Assembly (NCBI RefSeq): GCF_035784015.1 | Contig: NZ_JALKOW010000004.1 | Strand: one strand, 5' to 3' | Origin: Comamonas sp009360615 | Lineage (GTDB): Bacteria > Pseudomonadota > Gammaproteobacteria > Burkholderiales > Burkholderiaceae_C | DNA length: 64,000 nucleotides | Part shown: positions 26,746-35,952 of the stretch, piece by piece | Position numbering within the stretch: the stretch's first letter is position 1 | Layout: every line of letters begins with the position of its first letter | Notes under the pieces: generated by a model | What the model was told of the DNA's origin: nothing | Seen by the model: the letters and a program-made list of their open reading frames with translations, nothing else | Databases searched by the model: none | Made by a program: the position numbers and the translations under genes

Positions 26746-27752
26746 ACGCGATAAAAAGAGCGATACCAATCGACAAAGTGCTGCACGCCGGTGGCCACAG
26801 GCATGGCCGGCGAGAAGCCGATCCAGGCCTGCAGTGCACGCGTATCCGCCGAGGTGCTGTGCATGTCCCCGGGCTGTATGGGCAGCATCTGCTTGTGGGC
26901 AGTCATCTGCAGGGCCCCCTCCAGTGCCGCGATGTAGTCCATCAGCACGGTGGGCGCGTTGTTGCCGATATTGAAGATGCGATAGGGCGCGGTGCTGGTG
27001 CCGGGGTTGGGGTTCTGGCTGTCATAGCCGACATCGGGTGTGGCGGGCTTGTCCAGCACGCGCATGATGCCTTCGACGATATCGTCGATATAGGTGAAGT
27101 CGCGCACCAGCCTGCCTTCGCCATAGACATCGATGCGCTCGCCGGCCAGCATGGCCTTGGTGAACTTGAACAGGGCCATGTCGGGGCGGCCCCAGGGTCC
27201 GTACACCGTGAAGAAGCGCAGGCCTGTGGTGGGTATGCCGTAGAGGTGGGAGTAGGTGTGAGCCATCAGCTCATTGGCCTTCTTGGTGGCCGCGTAGTAG
27301 CTGATGGGGTGATCCACGGCATCGCTCTCGGCGAACGGCATCTTGGTGTTGCCGCCGTAGACGCTGGAGCTGCTGGCGTAGACCAGATGTTCGACACGGT
27401 GTGTGCGGCAGCCTTGCAAGACATTGCCGAAACCCAGCAGATTCGAGTCGGTGTAATCGTCGGGCTGGTCGATGGAGTAGCGCACGCCGGCCTGCGCGGC
27501 CAGATGCAGCACCCTGGAGGGAGCCACTTCGGCAAACAGCTCGGCCATGCCGCGCCTGTCCGCCACATCGAGCTCCACGAAGCGGAAGCGGGGGTGCGGG
27601 CGCAGCACATCGAGACGGGCGTGCTTGAGCGCCACGTCGTAGTAACTGTTGAGGTTGTCTATGCCAACCACGGGCACGCCTTGCTCAAGCAGTCGCCTGG
27701 CGCAATGCATGCCGATAAAGCCGGCACAGCCGGTGATCAGAACGGGACTCAT
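26742..27752 (-). CDS. UDP-glucuronate 4-epimerase (CapI/LpsL type)
   Basis: 336-residue extended short-chain dehydrogenase that interconverts UDP-glucuronate and UDP-galacturonate. The nucleotide motif is TGCAGFIGMHCARRLL, the catalytic pair is Tyr153-x3-Lys157 in SYYAATKKANE, and NLNSYYDVALKHARLD plus TVYGPWGRPDMALFKFTKA are characteristic of the uronate epimerases rather than GalE. ATG 27752 overlaps the stop of the preceding transferase by four bases (ATGA); its own stop overlaps the ugd start in the same way. With ugd it makes UDP-galacturonate. UDP-xylose synthesis is unlikely because decarboxylase residues are not apparent. Confidence 0.93.
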   Translation of the reverse strand: MSPVLITGCAGFIGMHCARRLLEQGVPVVGIDNLNSYYDVALKHARLDVLRPHPRFRFVELDVADRRGMAELFAEVAPSRVLHLAAQAGVRYSIDQPDDYTDSNLLGFGNVLQGCRTHRVEHLVYASSSSVYGGNTKMPFAESDAVDHPISYYAATKKANELMAHTYSHLYGIPTTGLRFFTVYGPWGRPDMALFKFTKAMLAGERIDVYGEGRLVRDFTYIDDIVEGIMRVLDKPATPDVGYDSQNPNPGTSTAPYRIFNIGNNAPTVLMDYIAALEGALQMTAHKQMLPIQPGDMHSTSADTRALQAWIGFSPAMPVATGVQHFVDWYRSFYRV

Positions 27753-29254
27753 GGGGCAATCCAGAGGTATTGATATTGCGCAGGTGTTGCGCTGGCAGGC
27801 ATTTTCTCGAAAGGAATGCTCAGTGTCTGCACCGCGGTCTTTGCCCGGGTCGTGAAGATGCCGTCCCACCAGCCCGGGACGGGCTTGTCGGCGCGTGTGA
27901 TCAGCAGCAGGCCGCCTGTGGCATCGGCCCGCGACCGGGAAAGGCATTCGCTCAGCTGTGCGCCCTCGGAGCAGCTCAGGGCGTAGGTGTGCGGGAACTG
28001 CGAATGCAGCATGGCCGCCAGCATGTGGTCCGAGCCGACAATGACTCCCTGGCCGCTGTAGCCTGCCCGGTGCAGCTCCTGGGCCAGCGCCTTGACCGGA
28101 TGGTTGAGCTCGTCGGGATCGTTCTTGCGGCCGCCCTGCCAGGGACGCAGTGTTGCCATGATCAGAAAGGCCAGTGCGAAGAGGACGACGAATACGGTGA
28201 AAAGGCGGCCCACGCCCTGCTCCAGCAGTGCAGGGCGCCAGACATAGAGGGCCAGGGGCGCGACGGCCGTCAGGGGCAGCATCCAGCGCTGCTTGAAGTC
28301 CGTGACATCCGCCGCCAGCACCATGCCCAGCAGGCAGAGGGCAATGACGAGCAGGTAGTTGCGCAGTAAAGGCCAGGCCCAGACCTGGGCCGGCAGGGAC
28401 GCATTGCCGCCGGTTCTCCAGAGTCTGGAGCGGTAGCTGACGAGAACGGCAATCAGCCACAGGCCCAAGGTGGCAAGCAGGGCCTTGAGCAGATTGCCCA
28501 GACCTTTCAGATGTGAGGCGTCGGCGGAGATGGACATCTTCTGCACGGTTTCAGTGGTTGCCATTCCCCAGTGCGAAGCCAGCCAGAAGCCATGGGGCGC
28601 AAACACCAGCAGACCGGCCAGAGGCGCCAGCCACCAGCCCCTGGCAAAGAGGGCGCGACGCACCTGCGTCACCGTCATGGAGGCCATGAACAGGGCTGCG
28701 ATGAGCATGGCATAGCTGTATTTGGACAGCATGCCCAGACCGCAGAAGAGGCCGATCAGAACAAAATTGACGGCCTGCGGCCTTTGCACCTGGCGCAGCA
28801 CAGCCCACCACAGGCCCATGGTCATGGCCGTCACCATCACCGTATGGGTCTGGTCGCGTAGCGAATCCCAGCCAAAGGGGGGCATGAGCAGCAGACCTGC
28901 GGCAACCCACCAGGCCCCTTTCTGGTCCAGCAACTGCCGGCCGGCCAGCCATGCCAGGCCATAGGTCAGGGCAATCAGCAGATGTTTGAGCAGGGCCAGA
29001 GCCAGCACCGAGGGGCCGAGAATCTGGCAGACCGCCCATTGCATCCAGGTATACAGAGGCGGCTGCGGTCCATAGCCCAGCTGCAGGTGCTGGGCCCAGA
29101 GAATCTGTTCGGACTCATCCCATTTCATGCCTGCAGAAATGCCGATGCGGGACAGGATATGGGCGAAGACCAAAAGTGCCAGCCATATCCATGGCTTGGC
29201 ATAAAGGGCTTGCTGCCAGTCGGGGCGAATAGAGGTCGAGGAGTTGTATGCCAT
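27749..29254 (-). CDS. ArnT/Rgt-like GT-C glycosyltransferase
   Basis: 501-residue polytopic membrane glycosyltransferase (PMT_2 domain) that takes sugar from a polyprenyl-phosphate donor on the periplasmic face. The first periplasmic loop has the metal/donor-binding acidic pair in MKWDESEQILWAQHL, followed by GYGPQPPLYTWMQW, both standard in ArnT and RgtA-D. About 11 hydrophobic segments precede a soluble C-terminal domain of about 120 residues. ATG 29254 was chosen because upstream in-frame codons are low in hydrophobic or family character. It leads the operon with the epimerase and ugd, which suggests galacturonate as the transferred sugar. The acceptor is probably lipid A or core. Confidence 0.85.
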   Translation of the reverse strand: MAYNSSTSIRPDWQQALYAKPWIWLALLVFAHILSRIGISAGMKWDESEQILWAQHLQLGYGPQPPLYTWMQWAVCQILGPSVLALALLKHLLIALTYGLAWLAGRQLLDQKGAWWVAAGLLLMPPFGWDSLRDQTHTVMVTAMTMGLWWAVLRQVQRPQAVNFVLIGLFCGLGMLSKYSYAMLIAALFMASMTVTQVRRALFARGWWLAPLAGLLVFAPHGFWLASHWGMATTETVQKMSISADASHLKGLGNLLKALLATLGLWLIAVLVSYRSRLWRTGGNASLPAQVWAWPLLRNYLLVIALCLLGMVLAADVTDFKQRWMLPLTAVAPLALYVWRPALLEQGVGRLFTVFVVLFALAFLIMATLRPWQGGRKNDPDELNHPVKALAQELHRAGYSGQGVIVGSDHMLAAMLHSQFPHTYALSCSEGAQLSECLSRSRADATGGLLLITRADKPVPGWWDGIFTTRAKTAVQTLSIPFEKMPASATPAQYQYLWIAP

Positions 29255-29393
29255 GGGATTTGGCGGGTGCACATGTTTTGATAGTGCGCACTTACGATTG
29301 CGCTTGGCTTTGCAGGCCAAACAATGGGTCTGGCGCAAATGGCACCTGGGGTATTCAGTTAGTATAGGTGACTGTTATCCCCAATCATTCAGC

Positions 29394-30410
29394 ATGACGT
29401 CCGTGCACGATTCAAACCCCGAAGTCTCCATCGTTGTTCCTGTATATAACGAGTTCGATAATTTGCCCGACCTGGTGGCCCGCATTGACGAGGCCATGCG
29501 CACCCAGACGCTGAGCTACGAACTGATTGCAGTGGACGATGGCTCGACGGATGGCAGTGCCAAGCGTCTGCGCGAGCTGGCCGAACAGCATCCCTGGGTG
29601 CGTGCCGTCTGTCTGGTTCGCAACTACGGCCAGTCCAGCGCGCTGCAAGCCGGTTTCGACCGGGTGCGTGGCCGTTATGTGGTCACGCTGGATGCCGACC
29701 TGCAAAACGAGCCCGGCGATATTCCGCTGTTGCTGGAGCGCCTGGAAAACGACCCCGATGTGGACATGATCTCGGGCTGGCGCAAGAACCGCCAGGACAA
29801 GGCGCTGTCACGCCGTCTGCCCTCGGTGCTGGCCAACCGCCTGATCTCCAGATTCACCAATGTGCAGCTGCATGACTACGGCTGTGCATTGAAGGCCTAT
29901 CGCCGCGAGATCATCGACCGCATTCGCCTCTATGGCGAGATGCACCGCTTCATTCCCTCGCTGGCACGCGATGCCGGGGCCCGTATCACCGAGATTCCGG
30001 TGCGCCACCATGCACGCACGCGCGGCGTCTCCAAATACGGCATCGATCGCACCTTCCGGGTGATTCTGGATCTGATCTTCATTGTCTTTTTCATGCGCTT
30101 TCGCCAGCGTCCGCTGCATGCCTTCGGCGGCATGGGTCTGTGGATGGCTGCGCCTGGCGTGCTGATCCTGCTGTGGCTGCTGGCGCAGAAGATCATGGGC
30201 GAATCGATTGGTGGCCGTCCCCTGTTGATGGCCGGAGTCATGCTGGTGCTCATGGGCATGCAGTTCATCGCTGCGGGCCTGATCGGCGAGCTGCTCACGC
30301 GTATCTATTACGAGTCGGGCAGCGGCCTGCAGTACTACGCCAAGGATTACGGCGCTGTCGAATACAAGCCCTCAGGCAAGGCCGCGAAAACCGAGAACGC
30401 GATCCTGTGA
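29394..30410 (+). CDS. polyprenyl-phosphate glycosyltransferase, GT2 (ArnC/RgtE-like)
   Basis: 338-residue membrane-attached GT2 enzyme that loads a sugar onto undecaprenyl phosphate. The GT-A domain has IVVPVYNEFDNLP, VDDGSTDGS, the DXD-type TLDADLQNEPGD and SGWRKNRQD; two C-terminal hydrophobic hairpin helices occupy about residues 240-310. The overall plan matches DpmA, ArnC and RgtE. It is divergent from the GT-C gene and its stop overlaps the next gene's GTG start (GTGA). In context it should produce undecaprenyl-phosphate-galacturonate for the GT-C enzyme. No clear ribosome site precedes ATG 29394. Confidence 0.9.
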   Translation: MTSVHDSNPEVSIVVPVYNEFDNLPDLVARIDEAMRTQTLSYELIAVDDGSTDGSAKRLRELAEQHPWVRAVCLVRNYGQSSALQAGFDRVRGRYVVTLDADLQNEPGDIPLLLERLENDPDVDMISGWRKNRQDKALSRRLPSVLANRLISRFTNVQLHDYGCALKAYRREIIDRIRLYGEMHRFIPSLARDAGARITEIPVRHHARTRGVSKYGIDRTFRVILDLIFIVFFMRFRQRPLHAFGGMGLWMAAPGVLILLWLLAQKIMGESIGGRPLLMAGVMLVLMGMQFIAAGLIGELLTRIYYESGSGLQYYAKDYGAVEYKPSGKAAKTENAIL

Positions 30411-31342
30411 GCAAGGCGCGTAAGGCGTTTGTCCGGGCCCTGATGGGCATTGCGTTGCTGACTGCCGTGGTCTATCTCGCCAACCCGGTTCAGCTCTGGG
30501 GGCGGCTGCAGCAGGCCAGTCCCTGGTGGCTGCTGGGAGGTTTCGGGATTTCCATCGCCTCCAACGTCGTCTCGGCATGGCGCTGGCGTGCCATGGCTGG
30601 CTGGCTGGGCGCCGAGATGTCGGTAGCGTCCAGCATGCGCTGGTACTTTCAGGCGATCGGCCTGAATGTGCTGCTGCCTGGCGCTGTCGTGGGCGGTGAT
30701 GTCTATCGTGCGATCGCGCTGCACAAGACCGGGCAGGCCAAGGCGGCAAGCACTCTGTCGGTGATTCTGGATCGTGTCAGCGGTCTGTGGATGCTGTGTG
30801 CGATCGGCGGTCTGGGGGCGGTGGCCTGTGCGCCGACGCTGTCCCCCTGGCTGCGCATGGATACCACGATCTTCGTCACGCTGCTGCTCGCCCTCACCAT
30901 GATCTGGCTGCTGCTGCCCTGGGCCGTTCTGCAAGGCTTGCGCCGCCACTGGTTCAAGCTGCCCGGTGGATGGCTGGAGCCTGTGCGCATGGCGGCCAGC
31001 AGCCCGGACTTTCTGTCGCAGCTCTGGCTGCAAGCGGCGTCCTCGGCGCTGGTGCAATTGCTTTCCGCCGGCGCGCTGGCCTGTGGCGCGATCGCTCTGG
31101 GCCTGCATTTGCCGCTGGCTGTTTGGGCCTTTGCCATCGCCCCGGTGTTTCTGATGGCGGCGTTGCCGGTGAGCGTCGGCGGCTGGGGCACTCGTGAAGC
31201 CGCAGCCGTTGCGGCGCTGGCTCCATTCGGTGTGCCTGCGGTTCTGGCCGTCGGGGTCGGCCTCCTGTATGGCGTCTTTGCCCTGGGACAGGGGGCTCTG
31301 GGAGCCTTGGCCCTGGGCTTGCCGGGCAGGTCTCAGGACTGA
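30407..31342 (+). CDS. flippase-like membrane protein (LPG_synthase_TM / UPF0104)
   Basis: 311-residue polytopic protein of the lysylphosphatidylglycerol-synthase membrane-domain family (AglD2-like), with about eight helices. Family segments are WWLLGGFGISIASNVVSAWRW, GLNVLLPGAVVGGDVYRA, TLSVILDRVSGLWML and the C-terminal VSVGGWGTREAAAVAAL. Members lacking the aminoacyl-transferase domain are thought to move lipid-linked sugars across the membrane. It starts at GTG 30407 inside the GT2 stop codon, so it is coupled to the enzyme that makes the lipid-linked sugar. Its 3' end overlaps the convergent ligase gene by 10 bases. Confidence 0.85.
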   Translation: MSKARKAFVRALMGIALLTAVVYLANPVQLWGRLQQASPWWLLGGFGISIASNVVSAWRWRAMAGWLGAEMSVASSMRWYFQAIGLNVLLPGAVVGGDVYRAIALHKTGQAKAASTLSVILDRVSGLWMLCAIGGLGAVACAPTLSPWLRMDTTIFVTLLLALTMIWLLLPWAVLQGLRRHWFKLPGGWLEPVRMAASSPDFLSQLWLQAASSALVQLLSAGALACGAIALGLHLPLAVWAFAIAPVFLMAALPVSVGGWGTREAAAVAALAPFGVPAVLAVGVGLLYGVFALGQGALGALALGLPGRSQD

Positions 31343-32637
31343 GCTGCAGGGGCAGACGGTGCCTCCAGCCTGCAGATACCGCCCCAGAGCACGGCCAGGC
31401 TGAAGATGTAGAACATGTTTCCGCTGTTGTGTGCGAAGAAGACCTGGGTCCAGCCGAAGCCGAAGTAGGCCAGCGGCAGCAGCGTGGCGGCGGCCCGAAG
31501 AGCCAGCAGACTGGAGCGCTGTGCCGCATTGGCACGCGCCAGACGGCGCGGCGTGGGCCAGAAAATGGCGGCAGGCACGGCATAGAACGCCAGCAGAAGG
31601 ATCAGTCCCGGCAGCCCGCGCTTGACCCACATGTCCAGTATCTCGTTGTGGGCATGCCCAAACTCCATGACCGAGGGGTGGGCCAGGCCTTGATCGACCA
31701 TCTGCTTCTTGGCCGCAGGGTAGCCGGCCAGTCCCCAGCCGCTGAAGGGGCGCTGTTCAATCAGATGGATCGCAAGCCGCCATTGTTCCAGGCGCTGGCC
31801 GACCGAGGTCATTGCATATTGCTGAGGATCCTTCAGATATTGGGAGACTTCCCGGGCGGCCTCGGCGCTGCGCTGTTCCAGCTTTTGGTAGGTGGGCACT
31901 GCCACGATCAGCCCCAGAATGAGCATTCCTGCGGCGGCCATGCTGGCCAGACGCCTGTAGCCATTGAGCCATGCCATCAGCCAGATGGCCGCGATCAGCA
32001 ACGGGATCACGACCCAGGAGCCGCGGGAGTCGGAAAGAAAGGACGCACAGACACCAAAGGCACCCAACACGCCCAGGGTGGCCGTCCGGGACTTGCTCCA
32101 ATGCCCCAGCAAGGCGAGTGACAAAGTGGCAAAACCCAGATACATGGCAATGCCGCCATACTGGATGGCATTGGTAAAGCCGGATACTCGAGGCATCTTC
32201 AGCACGCCGGCCTGATAGATGGCAATGGCCAGAGCCCCTGCGCAGCCCAGAGCCAGGCCCCAGACGATCGCAGAGAGCCGGACACCTGATTTGCTCAGAT
32301 ACCAGAGGCTGAGCGAGGCCAGCGCATATTTCGCGCCGTAGCCCCAGCCTGCCGCCGAGAACCAGCGGTCAAAGGACAGGCTCCAGAGCAGTCCCAGCAC
32401 CAGCATCAGCCCCACCAGCGCCAAGGTTTCACGCCGGGCAGGGCCTTTGGGTCGGGCGGCGATGGAGCCTGCCAGCGTCAAAAGAGCCAGGGCGGTGGAT
32501 CCGTAGGAGTAGCCTGAAGGAACGCAAAGACTCAGTGCAAAGAATGCAAAGCAGGCGGCATCCAGGGCATGGGCAAAGACGGTGGCCCGCTGGCCGGGCT
32601 GGCCGGGTTCAGGCGTGACGGGTGTAGACACATTCAT
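31333..32637 (-). CDS. O-antigen ligase (WaaL-like, Wzy_C family)
   Basis: 434-residue inner-membrane protein with about 11-12 helices and a periplasmic loop of about 90 residues near residues 245-335. The conserved HAHNEILDMWVKRGLPGL, with its histidine pair, marks O-antigen ligases and polymerases. Such ligases move the finished O-chain from undecaprenyl diphosphate to lipid A-core. ATG 32637 is used; an overlapping upstream reading has no family similarity. Divergent from the GT25 gene and convergent, with a 10-base overlap, with the flippase-like gene. A Wzy polymerase role is an alternative. Confidence 0.85.
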   Translation of the reverse strand: MNVSTPVTPEPGQPGQRATVFAHALDAACFAFFALSLCVPSGYSYGSTALALLTLAGSIAARPKGPARRETLALVGLMLVLGLLWSLSFDRWFSAAGWGYGAKYALASLSLWYLSKSGVRLSAIVWGLALGCAGALAIAIYQAGVLKMPRVSGFTNAIQYGGIAMYLGFATLSLALLGHWSKSRTATLGVLGAFGVCASFLSDSRGSWVVIPLLIAAIWLMAWLNGYRRLASMAAAGMLILGLIVAVPTYQKLEQRSAEAAREVSQYLKDPQQYAMTSVGQRLEQWRLAIHLIEQRPFSGWGLAGYPAAKKQMVDQGLAHPSVMEFGHAHNEILDMWVKRGLPGLILLLAFYAVPAAIFWPTPRRLARANAAQRSSLLALRAAATLLPLAYFGFGWTQVFFAHNSGNMFYIFSLAVLWGGICRLEAPSAPAAQS

Positions 32638-32712
32638 AGTTGTGATCGGGTTCTTCTGCGAGGCATTGGGCTTCAACCTACACTGCAGGTCTTGTGTTCG
32701 GTGCAGAAGTGT

Positions 32713-33477
32713 ATGTCCTCATTACCCATTGTCTTTATCAATTTGTCCAAGGACGCGGAGCGACGCGAGCGCATGACAGCCCAGTTCGCGCAAATGGGGT
32801 TGACGGCATCTCGCCTGCCTGCCGTGTGGTGGGCGGATCTCTCGCCGGCCGAGCAAAGGCATTACTTCCGAGCGCGGAAAAGCCACGGCCGCTATTTCAA
32901 ACCCCTGAGTAACGGAGAGAAGGGCTGCTATGCCAGCCATCTGAGGTCGTGGCAGCAGCTTCTGGACGGAGATGCACCCGCCATGGTGGTTTTCGAGGAT
33001 GATGTGCGACTGCTGACGCAGTTGCCGCAGGCGCTGGCGGCGATCGAGGCCCTGCCTGCCGACAGCAGCTGGGACATGATCAAGCTCTACGGACGCGAGT
33101 CGGAAAAGATTGCCAACCAAGGGACTCTGGTCGAAGGGGCACTGCAGCTGATTTCCTATCAACGGGTGCCGAGCTTCGCCGCAGGCTATGTCATCAGCCG
33201 ATCCGGGGCCCGCAAGATGCTGGAGACACGTGTTCCCTTCGACAGGCCGGTGGATGTGGATATCCGCTTCTGGTTTGAGAACGATTTGCGTGTGTTCGGG
33301 GTCCACCCCTCGGTCATCGCCCTGGACGACACCAGCGAGGTCAGCAGCATCTGGGGGCAGCAGGCTGCACCGACGAGCCGCCTGCAGAAAATGCGCAAAT
33401 TCAAGATGAAGCTGGCATTGAACTGGGGCAATTTCCGCGCGGCAAAACCCCAGGTATCGGCAGTTCTCAGGCCCTGA
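32713..33477 (+). CDS. GT25-family LPS glycosyltransferase
   Basis: 254-residue cytoplasmic glycosyltransferase of family 25 (LgtB/LpsA type), which typically adds galactose or glucose to LPS core. Hallmarks are the opening VFINLSKDAERRERM, NGEKGCYASHLRSWQQLL, the metal-binding VFEDDVRLL and the later GYVISRSGARKML and PVDVDIRFW. ATG 32713 is the first start after the divergent ligase promoter; 75 bases separate the two starts. Its stop overlaps the end of the convergent GT4 gene by 11 bases. The sugar specificity cannot be read from sequence. Confidence 0.9.
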   Translation: MSSLPIVFINLSKDAERRERMTAQFAQMGLTASRLPAVWWADLSPAEQRHYFRARKSHGRYFKPLSNGEKGCYASHLRSWQQLLDGDAPAMVVFEDDVRLLTQLPQALAAIEALPADSSWDMIKLYGRESEKIANQGTLVEGALQLISYQRVPSFAAGYVISRSGARKMLETRVPFDRPVDVDIRFWFENDLRVFGVHPSVIALDDTSEVSSIWGQQAAPTSRLQKMRKFKMKLALNWGNFRAAKPQVSAVLRP

Positions 33478-34600
33478 GTGTCAGCAGCGATTGATACTGG
33501 CCCCACATCTGTTCGCGTCCATAGTGGCCGAGGGCCTGGGCACGCGCCGCCGAGCCCAGACGCTGGGCCAGCGCGGGGTTCTGGAGCAGTCTTTGCAGTG
33601 CGTCCGCCATGGAGTCCGGGTCTGACTCCGGCACTCGCAGGCCGTCCACCTCGGGAGTGACGACTTCCCGGGCTCCGATGACATCGGAAACGACACAGGC
33701 GCAGCCTGCGGCCATGCCTTCCACCAGGGCCAGAGGCATGCCTTCCCAATGTGTCGCCAGAACAAAAATCTGCGTCCTGGCCAGCCGCTGTGGCAGGTCC
33801 GAGACGTTGCCCAGGAAGCGAACCTGCTGCTCAAGCCCCAGCTCCGCCACCAGCCTCTCGGCCCGGGCCCTGAGCGAGCGCTTGCCTGCGCCGGCCAGAT
33901 AGAGCATGGGTGTCAGGCCCCGTTGCCTGAGTGCGCCCAGAGCCCTGATCAGCGTGTCGTGATCCTTCTGGCGCGCAAAACGGGATGCCATATAGATGGC
34001 GGGCTCGCGCTCCTGCCAGAGCGATGGCATGGCCTCCTGGGGAAAGCGTGTCAGGTCGATGCCGTTGCAGATGGCAATGCATTTTTCAGCCGGGAAACCC
34101 CGCTCGATCAGGCTGGTCCTGACGCCTTCGGAGACGCCGACATGGGCTTGAGTGAACGGCTCCAGCGCCAGAGCCTGGCGCAGACGACGCGGCGTGTAGC
34201 GCTCACGCGAGTTGTGTTCCACATGGAAGATATGTGCTACCCCCTCGGCCGCCGCAGCGCGACGGCCCCAGATATGGTCGCTGAAACCATGGGCGAACAT
34301 CGCATCGGGCTTGAACCCGCGAAGGATCTTGCGCAGTTCCCAGACGGTGAGTGCATGCAGCCAGTTGGACACCACGACAACGCGCAGGCCTTGCTGGCGC
34401 AGGGCTTCAATCTTGGCCTCATCCGTGCTGGGCTTGCGGCGCAGCACCAGCAGAACTTCATAGCCGGGCGTGCGCAGTGCAGCCAGACTCAGGTCCACCG
34501 CGACCTGGGTCGCGCCGGAGAACCCTCCGGTCACGAAGTGAAGAATACGCACCGGCGTTGTGCCATCGGTACAGGGTCCGGCAATAGGGTATGAATTCAT
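33467..34600 (-). CDS. GT4-family glycosyltransferase
   Basis: 377-residue GT-B glycosyltransferase probably working in LPS core or capsule assembly. The N-terminal domain begins RILHFVTGGFSGATQVAVDL. The donor-binding C-terminal domain has YMASRFARQKDHDTLIRAL, AGAGKRSLRARAERL and the EX7E motif in THWEGMPLALVEGMAAG. An N-terminal tail of about 15 residues precedes the first strand, so a slightly later start is possible. Divergent from the capsule-type transferase with a 64-base shared promoter region, and convergent with GT25. Confidence 0.9.
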   Translation of the reverse strand: MNSYPIAGPCTDGTTPVRILHFVTGGFSGATQVAVDLSLAALRTPGYEVLLVLRRKPSTDEAKIEALRQQGLRVVVVSNWLHALTVWELRKILRGFKPDAMFAHGFSDHIWGRRAAAAEGVAHIFHVEHNSRERYTPRRLRQALALEPFTQAHVGVSEGVRTSLIERGFPAEKCIAICNGIDLTRFPQEAMPSLWQEREPAIYMASRFARQKDHDTLIRALGALRQRGLTPMLYLAGAGKRSLRARAERLVAELGLEQQVRFLGNVSDLPQRLARTQIFVLATHWEGMPLALVEGMAAGCACVVSDVIGAREVVTPEVDGLRVPESDPDSMADALQRLLQNPALAQRLGSAARAQALGHYGREQMWGQYQSLLTLRA

Positions 34601-34664
34601 TGTTCTGATAGACAATCTGCGCAAATCATTTTGTGTCTATTGTTTCTTCTTGTTTGTCGGTGCC

Positions 34665-35630
34665 ATGACCCGGATTCCTGCCCAATTGTTCAAAAGCGCA
34701 TTACAGCTGGTTCAGCCCCGCACGCTGAAATCTTCAGCAAGCTACGGCGGTGTGGCACCGTTCATTGTCGACGGCGAGTCGGTGGCCACCGCACCGGCGC
34801 TGGCGGCCCCGCAGGGGGCCGCGATTCCCAGAAAGCTGTGGACCTACTGGAACCATCCTCAGCCGGATTCGTTCGTGCGCGAATGCATCCAGAGCTGGCA
34901 TTTGCAGTGTCCGGATTATGAGGTATGCCTTGTGCATCCAGGCAACTTGGCCGAGTACGTGGAGCCAGGGGCGTTGCCTGCCCAGTTCCTTGAGTTGCAT
35001 CCCACGAAGCAGTCCGACTGGCTGCGCCTGTATCTCGTGGCCCTGCACGGGGGCTTCTGGCTGGATGCCAGTACCTTGCTGACGCGTTCGCTGAGCTGGA
35101 TGCAGGCAGCCGCCGACCCAAGGACCGAGTTTGTGGGCTTCTATCTTGAAAAATTCACCACGCAGGTGCAGACGCCTGTCATTGAAAGCTGGGCATTTGG
35201 CGCTTTGGCAGGCGCGGATTTCATCGTGGCCTGGCAGAGGGAATTTCACCAGGCCTTGATTGTGGAGGGCACCGAGGCCTATCTGCGGCGCCTTCAGGCC
35301 CGCCCGGACTGGGCCGGTATCCGGCAAAACATCGGTGACCCCCATTACCTGCTGATTCATGTCACGGCACAGCAGGTGCTGCGCCAACGGCAGTTTTCAC
35401 GCATGGCATTGTTCAAGGCCGAGGACTCGGCCTATTACTACCACCATGCCTTGCGCTGGAAATGGTATTTGCTGTACCCCCAGCTGTGTCGGGTTCAGGG
35501 GCCGAGGATCAGCGCCCCCATCGTCAAGCTCAGAGGCGGTGAGCGACGGCATTTCACGGAAATGTTCAAAGCGCACGGAGCAGCGGTGCCAGGAAGCACC
35601 TGGCATCGGGCTCTCAATCCCGACACATAG
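34665..35630 (+). CDS. capsular-polysaccharide-type glycosyltransferase (Caps_synth / GT32-like)
   Basis: 321-residue glycosyltransferase of the Caps_synth family. Characteristic stretches are IPRKLWTYWNHPQPDSFVREC, CPDYEVCLVHPGNL, and KQSDWLRLYLVALHGGFWLD with the DXD-like SDWLRLY and WLDAST acid pair that binds the nucleotide sugar. ATG 34665 is chosen; upstream codons read as a spurious hydrophobic segment, so a membrane-anchored longer form from an upstream non-ATG start cannot be entirely excluded. Last gene of the polysaccharide island. Its donor and acceptor are unknown. Confidence 0.85.
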   Translation: MTRIPAQLFKSALQLVQPRTLKSSASYGGVAPFIVDGESVATAPALAAPQGAAIPRKLWTYWNHPQPDSFVRECIQSWHLQCPDYEVCLVHPGNLAEYVEPGALPAQFLELHPTKQSDWLRLYLVALHGGFWLDASTLLTRSLSWMQAAADPRTEFVGFYLEKFTTQVQTPVIESWAFGALAGADFIVAWQREFHQALIVEGTEAYLRRLQARPDWAGIRQNIGDPHYLLIHVTAQQVLRQRQFSRMALFKAEDSAYYYHHALRWKWYLLYPQLCRVQGPRISAPIVKLRGGERRHFTEMFKAHGAAVPGSTWHRALNPDT

Positions 35631-35635
35631 AAAAA

Positions 35636-35656
35636 GAGGCTCCCGCCGGGAGCCTC
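35636..35656. terminator. hairpin terminator between glycosyltransferase and zinc-finger genes
   Basis: GAGGCTCCC pairs perfectly with GGGAGCCTC over a 3-base loop. Five A residues precede it at 35631-35635, giving a T run on the minus strand. It thus fits best as the terminator of the ilvE/zinc-finger transcript, with possible action on both strands. Confidence 0.8.
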
Positions 35657-35676
35657 TCTGATCGGCGATGGCTGCT

Positions 35677-35886
35677 TCAATGCCCGCCGGAAAACACCTC
35701 GCCAGCCTTCAGGCGGTACGTTGTGCCGCAATAAGGACATTTGGCTTCGCCGGTCTTGGCCACATCCAGGTAGACCTTGGGGTGGCTGTTCCACAGCTTC
35801 ATATCGGCCTTGGGGCTGGGGCAGAACACACCACCCTGGGCGTTCAGGTCTTTGGCGGCCAGTTCGACGACGGCGTTCGTGGTCAT
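35677..35886 (-). CDS. zf-CHCC zinc-finger protein
   Basis: 69-residue protein with a CHCC zinc site: Cys22, His35, Cys50 and Cys53 (VFCPSPKAD, NSHPKVYLD, AKCPYCGTTYRL). The fold is related to the NDUFS6 accessory subunit of complex I. In beta-proteobacteria this small gene commonly follows ilvE, as here, though a dispersed repeat separates the two by 142 bases. Role unknown; a structural or assembly function is likely. The start ATG 35886 has only weak ribosome-site character. Confidence 0.9.
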   Translation of the reverse strand: MTTNAVVELAAKDLNAQGGVFCPSPKADMKLWNSHPKVYLDVAKTGEAKCPYCGTTYRLKAGEVFSGGH

Positions 35887-35952
35887 TTCTCGTGTCTTTC
35901 GTGTTTTCAATAATGAAGCTTGGCCGGCAATACTGGCGCAATGAAGATCAGA

